Shown here piece by piece: positions 51,649-60,456 of a stretch of 64,000 nucleotides of DNA. The position numbers and the translations under genes are program-made. The stretch is from the NCBI GenBank assembly GCA_963825595.1, contig CAWGUE010000011.1, forward strand, positions 62,001 to 126,000, read 5' to 3'. How positions within the stretch are numbered: the first letter of the stretch is position 1; every line of letters begins with the position of its first letter. This stretch comes from JARFQH01 sp963825595 (GTDB lineage Bacteria > Desulfobacterota > Desulfobacteria > Desulfobacterales > SG8-13). The notes beneath the pieces were generated by a model, which did no database searches, was not told the DNA's origin, and worked only from the letters and a program-made list of their open reading frames with translations.

Positions 51649-53280
51649 TTGGAAAATACCGCCACGATGGAAGCCCAGACTGGGGCAGTTAACCAGGAAC
51701 AATTCATGCTCCAGCTGAAACAGACCTTTGAAAATCTGCCGCACGACATCCCCCTGTACATGTTTATTGAAAAGGGAGGCGACAACATATTTTCCCAGAC
51801 CAACCGTCAAATCGTGCGCGCTTTTAGGGATTTGTCACCGAAAATCACTTTCCGTGAATATTATCTGGATCACGAACTGGCACGAAAATGGAATGTTGAC
51901 CGCTCCCCGTCTTTGCTGATTGCACCCGAGCGGGTCAACATTCGTTGGCTCGGTGCACCATTGGGGGAAGAAGGCCGCATTTTCTTGGAGGCATTGATCT
52001 TTGTCGGTCTGGGCCAAAGTAATCTAAACGAGCAGACCCAGAAGGTCCTGCAAAAGATCGACACACCCCGGAACATCAAAGTCTTTGTCAGTTCTACGTG
52101 CCCCTATTGCCCGCAGCAAGCTGTCAATGCGATTCGAGCGGCAATTGAACGGCCCGAGCTAATTTCGGTGGAAATCGTTGATATTCAATGCGAACCCGAA
52201 TTGGCAGATCAGTATTCGGCTCACAGCGTTCCCCAAACTTTCGCCAATGATATTCTCATTGGGCAAGGGGCCCAGAGTGAGGAAGTGTTTGCGCTATCGC
52301 TCCAAAAAATGGAACCCCAGAGCATTTTTATTCCGGAAAGCGATGTCGAGCTGGTTAAAAACGACATTGTCATTGTCGGAGGCGGACCAGCAGGTCTGGC
52401 AGCCGGGATTTATGCCGAGCGGAGCGGCCTTAAAGCCGCAGTGATCGAACGCGATGCCTTGGGAGGGCAGGTCGCGACAACGCCGATTGTCGAAAACTAC
52501 CCCGGTTTCACCCAAGTGGGCGGAAAAACATTGGTGGACATCATGGTGAGCCACGCCCTGCAGTATGTCCAGATCTATCCGGGGGAAGAGGTTCTGGAAA
52601 TCCGCTCCGGATCACCGATCGTCGTGCAAACCAGTCGGCGAAAGTTCGAAACGCGGTCGGTCCTGTTGGCCACCGGCGCCAAACACCGCCATCTGGGAGT
52701 TCCTGGAGAAGCACGAATGTCGGGACGGGGTGTCAGCTACTGCAGCACCTGTGATGGCCCTCTTTTCAAAAAAAAGAAAGTAATCATGGTCGGCGGCGGC
52801 AACAGCGCTGTTACTGAGGCACTGCACCTGTTTCACCTTGGTATCGATGTTTCCCTCGTACACAGGCGCGACAACTTGCGCGCTCAGGATTTTTTGGCCA
52901 AACAGCTTTTCGACAACAACATACCGGTTATTTGGAACAGTGAAGTCAAAGAAATTCGTGGAAAAGAGCGGGTCGAGGAGGTTCTCCTGCACAATAATCA
53001 AAGCGGCAAGGATTCTATCATGAAAACCGACGGTGTGTTCATTGCCATCGGTTACGAGCCCTCGGTGGAACTGGCCAAAAAGATCGGCATCGAACTGACC
53101 GAGGACGGTTTTATCAAACATGACGAAAAGCACCGCACCAACATTCCCGGTATATACTCTGCAGGGGATGTTGAAGGTGGTTACAAACAGATTGTCACTG
53201 CCTCCGGACAAGGTTCGGCGGCGGCGCTGTCAATTTTCGAAGACCTTATCAATCCTTACTGGATGAAGTCGATTCATTGA
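51649..53280 (+). CDS. Thioredoxin reductase fused to an N-terminal glutaredoxin-like double domain (AhpF-like)
   Basis: 543 residues from TTG 51649, which has AGGAGG seven bases upstream. Two thioredoxin folds fill about 1-215; the second has the active CPYC at 151-154. The reductase part has the FAD motif VIVGGGPAGLAAGIYAE, the CSTC dithiol at 365-368 (after GVSYC), the NADPH motif VGGGNSAVTEALHL and the final GIYSAGDVEGGYKQ. This is the plan of AhpF/PDO-type reductases, which feed electrons to peroxiredoxins. No peroxiredoxin gene is adjacent; a terminator follows. Confidence 0.95.
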   Translation: MENTATMEAQTGAVNQEQFMLQLKQTFENLPHDIPLYMFIEKGGDNIFSQTNRQIVRAFRDLSPKITFREYYLDHELARKWNVDRSPSLLIAPERVNIRWLGAPLGEEGRIFLEALIFVGLGQSNLNEQTQKVLQKIDTPRNIKVFVSSTCPYCPQQAVNAIRAAIERPELISVEIVDIQCEPELADQYSAHSVPQTFANDILIGQGAQSEEVFALSLQKMEPQSIFIPESDVELVKNDIVIVGGGPAGLAAGIYAERSGLKAAVIERDALGGQVATTPIVENYPGFTQVGGKTLVDIMVSHALQYVQIYPGEEVLEIRSGSPIVVQTSRRKFETRSVLLATGAKHRHLGVPGEARMSGRGVSYCSTCDGPLFKKKKVIMVGGGNSAVTEALHLFHLGIDVSLVHRRDNLRAQDFLAKQLFDNNIPVIWNSEVKEIRGKERVEEVLLHNNQSGKDSIMKTDGVFIAIGYEPSVELAKKIGIELTEDGFIKHDEKHRTNIPGIYSAGDVEGGYKQIVTASGQGSAAALSIFEDLINPYWMKSIH

Positions 53281-53337
53281 GACAGTCCGTATGGGCGTGG
53301 CCTCATCATCCTAAGATCTAAGAAATCTGAACACTAA

Positions 53338-53374
53338 AGAGCCGGGTGTCGTCTGCCGCCCGGCTCTTTTTTTT
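53338..53374 (+). terminator. Rho-independent terminator of the reductase gene
   Basis: A 9-bp stem AGAGCCGGG (53338-53346) / CCCGGCTCT (53359-53367) is followed by a run of eight or more T. Confidence 0.92.
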
Positions 53375-53379
53375 ATTCG

Positions 53380-53592
53380 AAGCCATTTCGAAAGAAGCCT
53401 TTTCGCCCGATCCGCCGGAGGCGGATAAACCCTCCAGAGGCGGATAAATCTCGGCGCTGCGCCCTTGTCATACGTGAGTATGCCTGCGGGTTGCGACCCC
53501 CAAAGAAGAATCGATCAGGCGGGGCATCCTGCACAGCGGGGATCCTCGGACTCGCCTCGATCTTAACTGAAAATCTTCATTTTAAGATCGCT
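53380..53592 (-). repeat. MITE-like element, family 1, copy D (inverted)
   Basis: Read on the minus strand it begins AAGCGATCTTAAAATGAAGA and ends with GGCTT, inverted to its start. The interior carries CGCCTGATCGATTCTTCTTT and ACTCACGTATG on the minus strand, as in copies B and C. It is the spacer between a terminator and the DUF3179 gene. Confidence 0.85.
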
Positions 53593-53672
53593 TCCAGGTG
53601 CGAGAGGGATCTCCATTGAAAGGATCCGTCTCGCCATCCGACAATGTTATTTGAACAATAAGGAGGCACTAA

Positions 53673-54584
53673 ATGATTAGGTTCGCCACGTTGACCGCTG
53701 CGCTGCTGGCTGGATGGTTTCTGTCAGGATTCAGCCTCGATAACGCCATCGTGCCGAAGAATGAAATTCTATCCGGCGGCCCGCCGAAAGACGGAATTCC
53801 GGCTATTATGGAACCGCAGTTTGTCACAGCGGATAAAGTCGATTTTTTAAGGGATGATGACCCTGTCATCGGTATTATAATTGGGGCCGTCGCTCGAGCC
53901 TATCCCATTCGAATCTTAAACTGGCATGAGGTGGTCAATGACACCTTAAACGGCATACCGCTGGTGGTCACTTTCTGACCACTGACCCAGTCGGGGGTCG
54001 TGTACTCCCGCAACGTGTCAGGCAAGGTTTACACTTTTGGTGTCTCCGGGCGGCTTTACAAGAGCAATGTGTTGATCTACGACCACCAGACGCAAAGCCT
54101 TTGGTCGCAACTGATGGAAAAAGCCGTCGCCGGCCCCCTCTCCGGGACCGTTCTGGACAAGCGTCCTTCTCAGCGGATAAAGTGGGCGACATGGAAGCGG
54201 CGCCATCCCGGCACCTCCGTACTGTCGACCGACACCGGCTATCAAAGAGATTACAATATTGACCCCTACAGCGGTTACGTCCAGCTCGGGGCTGTGATGT
54301 TTCCGGTCGGTCGCGTGCGCAACGACCTTCCGGCCAAAACCAGAATTCTCGGTCTGCAAATCAACGGGCAGTCAAGAGCTTACCCTTTGGATGCCTACCA
54401 ATTTGAAGACAACAAATTAAGAGACGAGCTGGGAGGTGTGTCGATACGGATCGAGACGGATCCATCCGGCCAGGTTGTCGGTGTGTTCGATGAAGAGGGT
54501 CAGCCGGTGATCCATCTTTTTGCCTACTGGTTCGCCTGGCAGGCGTTTCACCCGGATACCACCGTCTACCGCAAAACCAAATGA
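53673..54584 (+). CDS. DUF3179 protein, probable selenoprotein with in-frame TGA
   Basis: One continuous frame of 303 residues interrupted by a single TGA at codon 102 (53976-53978). The same frame continues with good DUF3179 sequence on both sides: NWHEVVNDTLNGIPLVVTF before, PLTQSGVVYSR and YTFGVSGRLYKSNVLIYD after. In the family this point is a conserved Cys in a TY/F-C-PL motif, so TGA most likely encodes selenocysteine. A hairpin follows at once (53980-54002). AAGGAGG precedes the ATG and a signal-like N-terminus (LLAGWFLSGFSL) suggests export. If not Sec, it is a nonsense pseudogene; the intact frame after the stop argues against that. Confidence 0.8.
53980..54002 (+). promoter_or_regulatory. 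SECIS-like hairpin just after the in-frame TGA
   Basis: CAC, an unpaired T and GACCC (53980-53988) pair with GGGTC-GTG (53995-54002) around the six-base loop AGTCGG, which has the G-U that bacterial SelB favours. It starts only two bases after the TGA, so the loop is a few bases nearer to the TGA than in E. coli fdhF. Folding was done by eye. Confidence 0.5.
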
Positions 54585-55342
54585 TCGGCATCCATCCAGG
54601 CCGGGAAGGAACGGCGATATTCTTCCTTCAGGCCGTGGTCGAGCCGCACCGAATACAGGCAGGGGGCGTGGGCACAGCGAAAGAGGATTTTTCCCTGCGG
54701 ATCGATGACCGCAGAGTCGCCGCTATGATAGAGGCCATGACCGTCTGTGCCGATTCGGTTGACACCCACGACATACACCTGGTTCTCGATGGCCCGTGCC
54801 TGCAACAGAATATTCCAATGCTCGGCCCGTTTCTGGGGCCAGTTGGCGATGTAGACCGCCAGATCGAATTCGCTGCCCGTATTGCGGTTCCAAGCCGGAA
54901 ACCTCAGATCATAGCAAATGAACGGCCGAATCCTCCACCCCTTGATATCAACAACCAGCCGATGGTCGCCGGCGGTGTAAACCTTCTCTTCGCCGGCAAA
55001 CCGAAAGAGGTGCTTCTTGTCGTACGTATGCAGCTCGCCGTGCGGGGTGGCCCAGCACAGCCTGTTGTAGTACTTGCCATTTTCAGCGATTATGATGCTT
55101 CCGATAACGCTGGCTTCAAGACGGCCGGCGGTTTCCCGAAGCCACGCGACCGCAACCCCTTGCATGTCCTGCGCCAGTGATGGGGCGTTCATGCTGAAAC
55201 CCGTGGTAAACATCTCCGGCAGCACAATCAGGTCTGTATCGCATTCCAGGCCCTTGAGGAGGTTGTCAAAGCGGCGAAGATTGGCCTCGGCGTCTTCCCA
55301 GTCGAGCTCGGTTTGAATCAGGGTTACTGTCAGATCCTGCAT
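54566..55342 (-). CDS. Nitrilase-family amidase (omega-amidase/YafV-like)
   Basis: 258 residues. The carbon-nitrogen hydrolase triad is visible: Glu43 in LPEMFTTGF, Lys109 in YDKKHLF and Cys143 in FICYDLRFP. YafV-type omega-amidases hydrolyse alpha-ketoglutaramate to 2-oxoglutarate and ammonia. Its start overlaps the aminotransferase gene end by 13 bases, so they are one operon, and it meets the DUF3179 gene tail to tail with a 19-base overlap. Confidence 0.92.
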   Translation of the reverse strand: MQDLTVTLIQTELDWEDAEANLRRFDNLLKGLECDTDLIVLPEMFTTGFSMNAPSLAQDMQGVAVAWLRETAGRLEASVIGSIIIAENGKYYNRLCWATPHGELHTYDKKHLFRFAGEEKVYTAGDHRLVVDIKGWRIRPFICYDLRFPAWNRNTGSEFDLAVYIANWPQKRAEHWNILLQARAIENQVYVVGVNRIGTDGHGLYHSGDSAVIDPQGKILFRCAHAPCLYSVRLDHGLKEEYRRSFPAWMDADHLVLR

Positions 55343-56469
55343 AAGATTTCGGCGGCCTTTTTCAGTGTGTCATCATTTTTGGCGAAACAGAACCGGAGAA
55401 CATTGTTGTCGGTTTTATCTTGGTAAAAAACCGAAATCGGAATCGCCGCTACACCGTGTTCAACGGTCAGGTGTCTGGCGAATCGGGTATCCGGTGTATC
55501 AGAGATGGCGGAATAGTCGAGCAATTGAAAATACGTGCCCCGGCAGGGAAGTGGTTTGAAGCGCGTATCCTTTAAAAGAGCCAGAAAGGTATCGCGCTTA
55601 TCCTGGTAAAAAAGAGGCAGTTCGCGATAGACGTCTTTCTGTTTCAGGAAATCGGCAAAAGCCAGCTGTAGCGGCGTGGGGGAAGAAAAAGTCAGGAACT
55701 GGTGGATGCGCCTCAGCTCCTGCGTAAGATGCGCCGGCGCGATACAATAACCAATTTTCCAGCCGGTGGCATGGTAGGTTTTACCAAAAGAGCTGATGAC
55801 GAAGCTGCGGGCGGCGAGTTCAGGGTCACCCAGCAGGCTCAGATGAGGTTGGTCGTCGAAGATGATGTGTTCGTAGACTTCGTCGCTGACGATAAGGGTA
55901 TCCGTGTCACGGACGATGTCCCGCAAAGCTGCCAGATCTTCGGTCGTTAAAATAGTTCCGGTCGGATTGTGCGGGGAATTGAGAATAATCAATCGGGCAT
56001 TGCGGGCGACGGCATCTGCCACGGCATTCCAGTCGATACGGTAAGCGGGGAATTTCAGTTGGTGACAGACCGGCCGTCCGCCGTTCAGCCGGACAATGGG
56101 AATGTAGGCATCATAGGCCGGTTCTATGACGATAACCGCATCATCCGGGTGAACCACGGCGGTTACAGCCGCGTACAACGCCTCTGTCGCGCCGGAGGTG
56201 ACAGTGACCTCGGTTTCGGGGTCAACCCTGGCGCCATGTAGTTCGGTCGCTTTGAGTGCAATTTGCTCACGCAACGTGGCAACCCCCTGCATCGGTGCGT
56301 ACTGATTGTTGCCGGCGCGCATGTGCTTCTCCACAAGGTCCATCAGGCCGGAAGGCACATCAAATTCCGGAAAACCCTGGGATAGGTTGTGGGCTCCGTG
56401 TTGATTCGCCAACTGCGTCATGCGTGTGAAGATTGTCACGCCGACCTGTGGCAGTTTGGAGCGTATCAT
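55330..56469 (-). CDS. Class I/II aminotransferase (methionine/glutamine transaminase, YbdL-like)
   Basis: 379 residues. PLP-binding features are intact: SGATEALYA, NSPHNPTG, SDEVYEHI and SSFGKTYHATGWKIGY with Lys230 as the Schiff-base residue. The N-terminal TIFTRMTQLANQHGAHNLSQGFPEFDVP is typical of YbdL/KAT-like enzymes, which use glutamine with 4-methylthio-2-oxobutanoate. With the downstream omega-amidase the pair would form methionine and drain alpha-ketoglutaramate to 2-oxoglutarate. That use is inferred from the gene pair. Confidence 0.93.
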   Translation of the reverse strand: MIRSKLPQVGVTIFTRMTQLANQHGAHNLSQGFPEFDVPSGLMDLVEKHMRAGNNQYAPMQGVATLREQIALKATELHGARVDPETEVTVTSGATEALYAAVTAVVHPDDAVIVIEPAYDAYIPIVRLNGGRPVCHQLKFPAYRIDWNAVADAVARNARLIILNSPHNPTGTILTTEDLAALRDIVRDTDTLIVSDEVYEHIIFDDQPHLSLLGDPELAARSFVISSFGKTYHATGWKIGYCIAPAHLTQELRRIHQFLTFSSPTPLQLAFADFLKQKDVYRELPLFYQDKRDTFLALLKDTRFKPLPCRGTYFQLLDYSAISDTPDTRFARHLTVEHGVAAIPISVFYQDKTDNNVLRFCFAKNDDTLKKAAEILCRI

Positions 56470-57045
56470 CAGATTACCTCATGAAACACCGCTTACTGGT
56501 ATGCCACCACGGTTTTTAATAAGGGCAATGGTCAGTTTCCGTTCATAAATGGCCCTTTCCCGCAATTCCGGCGTCAATCACGCCCTGGGCGTGACAGGTC
56601 TGGAATCACTTGTGCGGCGCACGGTTGTGCGCCTCCGCGCAATTCCTTGATTTCCTTGAACTTGCAGAAAATTGCACATTTCTGAATCGGAAACAAAGTA
56701 TCGATTCGGCCAGTCCACCAATGCGTTCTATCTGGGCGCTCGATTTTATGAATCGAATGCCGACGGGAGCGGCCGTTAGCGGAGAATACTTTCAGGCGGC
56801 CGGCATGTCAAGCGTTCGTCGGCGTGAGGCGGCGGTGTGTGACAAAGCCGGATTCAATGACAGCACCGAAATCCCTGATAGGATGCCGCGCTGCCGGCTT
56901 ATCATATATGACATAAGCGGGACAGATCGATTCCTGTTTGGAACAACCGGCTCGAGGCGCCTCGGCAAAGCACGACAGGGTTGACGCCGCGGCGCCAAAT
57001 ACCTACTATCAGCCAGACGTCAACCGCATCGATCGAGAAACGCCC
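56470..57045. other. Intergenic region between divergent aminotransferase and PQQ-type genes
   Basis: About 575 bases. Several long frames cross it but none has a coding-like sequence or conserved motif. It should contain divergent promoters. Confidence 0.4.
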
Positions 57046-58170
57046 ATGCAAAATTTTTGGAACACCCTTAAGTGCCTCCTTCTGGTCTCGGCTCTGATCG
57101 GAATCGATTGGGACGACGGTTGGTCCGAGAACCACGGTCTGGACCGAATCAAACTGCCACCGGGATTCCGTATCAGCCTTTATGCCGCGAGCGCCCCCGG
57201 TGCGCGCTCGCTTGCCCTCGGTTCCACCGGCGTCGTTTTTGTCGGGACACGCCGGGAAGGCAAGGTTTACGCGGTTATCGACCGCAACAACGACGCGGTT
57301 GCCGATAGGGTTCTGGTGGTTGCCGCGGGGCTTAACTCCCCCAATGGCGTCGCCTTTCGTAAAGGGTCTTTGTATGTGGCTGAAATTAACCGTATCCTGC
57401 GGTTCGACGGGATCGAGGCCAACCTTGAAAATCCTTCACCGCCGGTGGTGGTGAACGACCGGTTTCCGAAAGACAGCCACCACGGATGGAAGTATATCGC
57501 CTTTGGTCCGGACGACCGCCTCTATGTTCCCGTTGGGGCTCCCTGCAATGTCTGCGAGCGAGCCGACGAGCGTTATGCTACCATCATGCGGATGCTGCCA
57601 AACGGAGGGGAATTGGAAGTGTTTGCGCGCGGTGTCCGTAATACCGTCGGTTTTGACTGGCACCCGAAAAATCGGCACCTCTGGTTTACCGACAACGGGC
57701 GGGACTGGCTCGGTGATGAACTGCCGCCCGACACCCTGAATCGGGCATCACAGAAGGGGCTGCGCTTCGGTTTCCCTTACTGCCATGCCGGACACCTGCC
57801 GGATCCCGAATTCGGTCACAAATTCAGCTGCGCAGAGTTCGAACCCCCAATGATGGCGCTCGGGCCGCATGTGGCTGCCCTGGGAATGAAATTTTACACC
57901 GGCGAAATGTTTCCGTCCACTTACCGGGGTGACATCTTCATCGCTGAACACGGATCTTGGAACCGAACGACACCCATCGGATATCGCATCACCCGGATTC
58001 AAATGCGCAACGACCGGGCGGTGGTCTACGAGGTGTTCGCTGAAGGTTGGCTGCAGGGACGCGAAGCCTGGGGACGACCGGTGGACATTCTGGTCATGCC
58101 GGATGGTGCTTTGCTGGTATCGGATGACCGCGCCGGCGCCATTTACCGCATCACCTACAACCGCCCGTGA
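57046..58170 (+). CDS. PQQ-dependent sugar dehydrogenase-like beta-propeller (sorbosone dehydrogenase type)
   Basis: 374 residues from ATG 57046; the frame is open further left, but MQNFWNTLKCLLLVSALIGI makes a signal peptide at this start. The six-bladed propeller shows LPPGFRISLYAAS, SPNGVAFRKGSLYVAEINRILRF, DSHHGWKYIAFGPDDRLYVPVGAPCNVC, ARGVRNTVGFDWHP, WFTDNGRDWLGDELPPD and AEHGSWNR. Such exported proteins oxidise sugars with PQQ as cofactor, though not all bind it. No pqq genes are near. A Nudix gene starts 24 bases later on the same strand. Confidence 0.88.
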   Translation: MQNFWNTLKCLLLVSALIGIDWDDGWSENHGLDRIKLPPGFRISLYAASAPGARSLALGSTGVVFVGTRREGKVYAVIDRNNDAVADRVLVVAAGLNSPNGVAFRKGSLYVAEINRILRFDGIEANLENPSPPVVVNDRFPKDSHHGWKYIAFGPDDRLYVPVGAPCNVCERADERYATIMRMLPNGGELEVFARGVRNTVGFDWHPKNRHLWFTDNGRDWLGDELPPDTLNRASQKGLRFGFPYCHAGHLPDPEFGHKFSCAEFEPPMMALGPHVAALGMKFYTGEMFPSTYRGDIFIAEHGSWNRTTPIGYRITRIQMRNDRAVVYEVFAEGWLQGREAWGRPVDILVMPDGALLVSDDRAGAIYRITYNRP

Positions 58171-58194
58171 CAAAATTCGACCAATTAAGACCGA

Positions 58195-58677
58195 ATGAAG
58201 GCTATCTCTATTAATCCGTCGGCATACTCAGCCGGACCATACCCCGATCGGCCCTGCGTTGCCGTCGGTGCCGTGGTTTTCAGGAACAACCGTGTTCTTC
58301 TCGTACGTCGTGGACAGCCGCCCTCACAGGATCTATGGGCCATTCCCGGTGGCAAGGTCGGACTCGGTGAAACTCTCCAGGAGGCGGCTGAACGCGAAAT
58401 CCTGGAAGAGACCGGCGTCGTCATCCACGCCCGCCACCCAATCTACACTTTCGATCTGCTGGAAAAAGACCGGCGCGGACGCATCCGTTTCCACTATGTT
58501 ATTATAGATCTCATCGCCGACTATGTCACCGGCGACATATGTGCCGGTGACGATGCCAAGGAGGCTCGCTGGGTGGGGTCAGATGACATCCAGAAGCTGG
58601 CAATCAATCCGAAAACCGTTGCGCTCCTGCGACAGGAATTCGGATTCGGAGCGCCGCTTCCCGGGGACGGATATTGA
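58195..58677 (+). CDS. Nudix hydrolase
   Basis: 160 residues. The Nudix box GGKVGLGETLQEAAEREI..EETG (residues 53-75) is a full match to G-x5-E-x7-RE-U-x-EE-x-G-U. It is predicted to cleave a nucleoside diphosphate linked to another group. Such ADP-ribose or NADH pyrophosphatase-like short forms often clear toxic nucleotides. The gene lies between the dehydrogenase and a methyltransferase, all co-oriented. Confidence 0.92.
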   Translation: MKAISINPSAYSAGPYPDRPCVAVGAVVFRNNRVLLVRRGQPPSQDLWAIPGGKVGLGETLQEAAEREILEETGVVIHARHPIYTFDLLEKDRRGRIRFHYVIIDLIADYVTGDICAGDDAKEARWVGSDDIQKLAINPKTVALLRQEFGFGAPLPGDGY

Positions 58678-58766
58678 CCGTATGCGTCGACAGCGGGTGC
58701 CTCTGGGAGCATTCGATGTGTTCGGCGACCACGCAGCCGTGATTTGGAGTCCGAGGACGATCGACG

Positions 58767-59321
58767 ATGCAATACGATCGGATCAAGTGGAATCGCAAAT
58801 TCTGCACACAAGAATACCCGCATGAACCGTCCGATATTGTTTCAACATACGCCGGCATGGCCGGAAGGGGCACAGCCCTCGATATCGCCGCCGGTAACGG
58901 CCGTAATGCACTCTTTCTGGCGGAAAACGGTTTTGCCGTCGAGGCGCTGGACATCTCGGACATCGGGCTGAAAAAGTTTGTCGGACGCCACCCGATGATC
59001 CGGGCGGCTTGCCTCGATCTCGACCATTACAGCCTTTCTCATAGGCGTTACAGCCTCATCCTCAATATCAGGTACCTGAATCGGGCCCTGATTCCCCAGA
59101 TCGGCGCGGCCCTCATTCCTGGTGGGGTTTTGATTTTCGAAACCTACCTCAAACGACCGGGATTTATTCCGCAGCGCCCTTTCTGCAGCGATCACCTCCT
59201 GGAAGTGAATGAGTTGCTGAGGCAATTTATTACCCTGGAGGTCATCTATTACCGGGAAACGATCACGGCATCAGGCGATGAGCCATACCCGCTGGCATCC
59301 CTCGTGGCCATCAACCGATAA
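58767..59321 (+). CDS. Class I SAM-dependent methyltransferase (TehB-like)
   Basis: 184 residues. The SAM-binding motif I ALDIAAGNGRNALFLAENGF and motif II VEALDIS are clear; LILNIRYLNRALIPQIG and LIPGGVLIFETYL follow. The size and YDRIKWNRKFCTQEYPHEPS start fit the small TehB-like group of detoxifying methyltransferases. The substrate is not known. The stop overlaps the convergent hydrolase gene by 11 bases. Confidence 0.87.
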   Translation: MQYDRIKWNRKFCTQEYPHEPSDIVSTYAGMAGRGTALDIAAGNGRNALFLAENGFAVEALDISDIGLKKFVGRHPMIRAACLDLDHYSLSHRRYSLILNIRYLNRALIPQIGAALIPGGVLIFETYLKRPGFIPQRPFCSDHLLEVNELLRQFITLEVIYYRETITASGDEPYPLASLVAINR

Positions 59322-60132
59322 TCCCCGCTCCGCGCAAAAAATCCTCGATATCGCGCCAAAAGATGTCCCAATCGGGCGGGCAGTCGTTGTGCCCGCAATC
59401 ATAGGCCACCAGTGTCGATCGTTTTGCAGCTTGGTGGAGTTTTTCGCCATGGCGGAAAGGGATAATTTCGTCATGGCGACCGTGGACTATCAGAAGCGGG
59501 CCGGGAAAATCCCGCACCGCCGCCAGGTTATCGAAAGGATCTCTAATCAGAAATCCGGGAACAAGGTATTTAACGGCCATCGCGCGGACACCCACGAAAG
59601 TCGATGTCAAAATCATCGCCGCTGGCGGCCTTTCGACGGCGAGTGCGCATACCGCTCCGCCGCCCAAGGAACGGCCATAAAAAATTATCCTGGACGCATC
59701 GACGTCCTCCCTGGCGACCAGAACATCATAGGCCGCCTTTAAGGTGGCGGTGATGGTTTTCTGTGACGGGGTACCGCTCGATCTTCCGTAGCCGGGATAT
59801 TCGACGAGCAGGACACCTATGCCAAGAGCTGTAAACGGTTGCATTTCGGCGGTACAAAAATCGATCAGCTCGGCATTGCCATGGGCAAAAATGAGTGCCG
59901 GCGACCGGGTGGAAATGGCGCCGGATACAGGCGGAAGGTACCAGGTTTCTACAACGCCACCGCCGGCCTCGAGTTTTATTTTCTCGATAAAGAGATCATC
60001 GCGTGGTGAGTTTTGGCCCTGGGCGATGAGGCCGCGAGGAAAAATCATCTGGCGCTGAAGTGCAAAAAGAACCGCACAATAGAGGACATACAGCAGAACC
60101 GTCCAGCCAAACGTTTTCATCACCATTTGCAT
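59311..60132 (-). CDS. Membrane-anchored alpha/beta hydrolase
   Basis: 273 residues from ATG 60132, which has GGGGAG eight bases upstream. An N-terminal membrane anchor (about 7-26, FGWTVLLYVLYCAVLFAL) is followed by an alpha/beta-hydrolase domain with FAHGNAELIDF, nucleophile Ser in FYGRSLGGGAV, Asp in VHGRHDEIIP and His in YDCGHNDCP. These are like the ABHD/BEM46 family. The activity is not known. It ends within the methyltransferase gene tail. Confidence 0.9.
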   Translation of the reverse strand: MQMVMKTFGWTVLLYVLYCAVLFALQRQMIFPRGLIAQGQNSPRDDLFIEKIKLEAGGGVVETWYLPPVSGAISTRSPALIFAHGNAELIDFCTAEMQPFTALGIGVLLVEYPGYGRSSGTPSQKTITATLKAAYDVLVAREDVDASRIIFYGRSLGGGAVCALAVERPPAAMILTSTFVGVRAMAVKYLVPGFLIRDPFDNLAAVRDFPGPLLIVHGRHDEIIPFRHGEKLHQAAKRSTLVAYDCGHNDCPPDWDIFWRDIEDFLRGAGIIG

Positions 60133-60456
60133 TGATTTCACTCCCCAGCGCATCAGCGATCATATTCATCCTCAATGCTGTCGAATGCATCCAGATCCCG
60201 TCATGGCGGGACCCGCTATCACAGTTGATAGCCCCATCCGCATTGATCAAGGATGCAAGAGAAATATTCCCGGCCTCCTCAGCCATTTCTATCTTTCCAG
60301 TCCTGAATTGTATTGTCAATACGGGGATCAAGCTGACGTTAATGGGGTGTGGATCCGCGTGGACATCGCTTATTCATTCTGTTATGGAAACAGCAGTTTT
60401 GTGTATCATAGCGCTTCCGGAACCGGGATGGCGCACGGAGATAAGAGAGGGCAGGG

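Noticed and set aside
56610..56984. 124-residue ORF in the divergent intergenic region
   Set aside because: It has no recognisable domain or start signal, and it runs into the upstream leader of the dehydrogenase gene.
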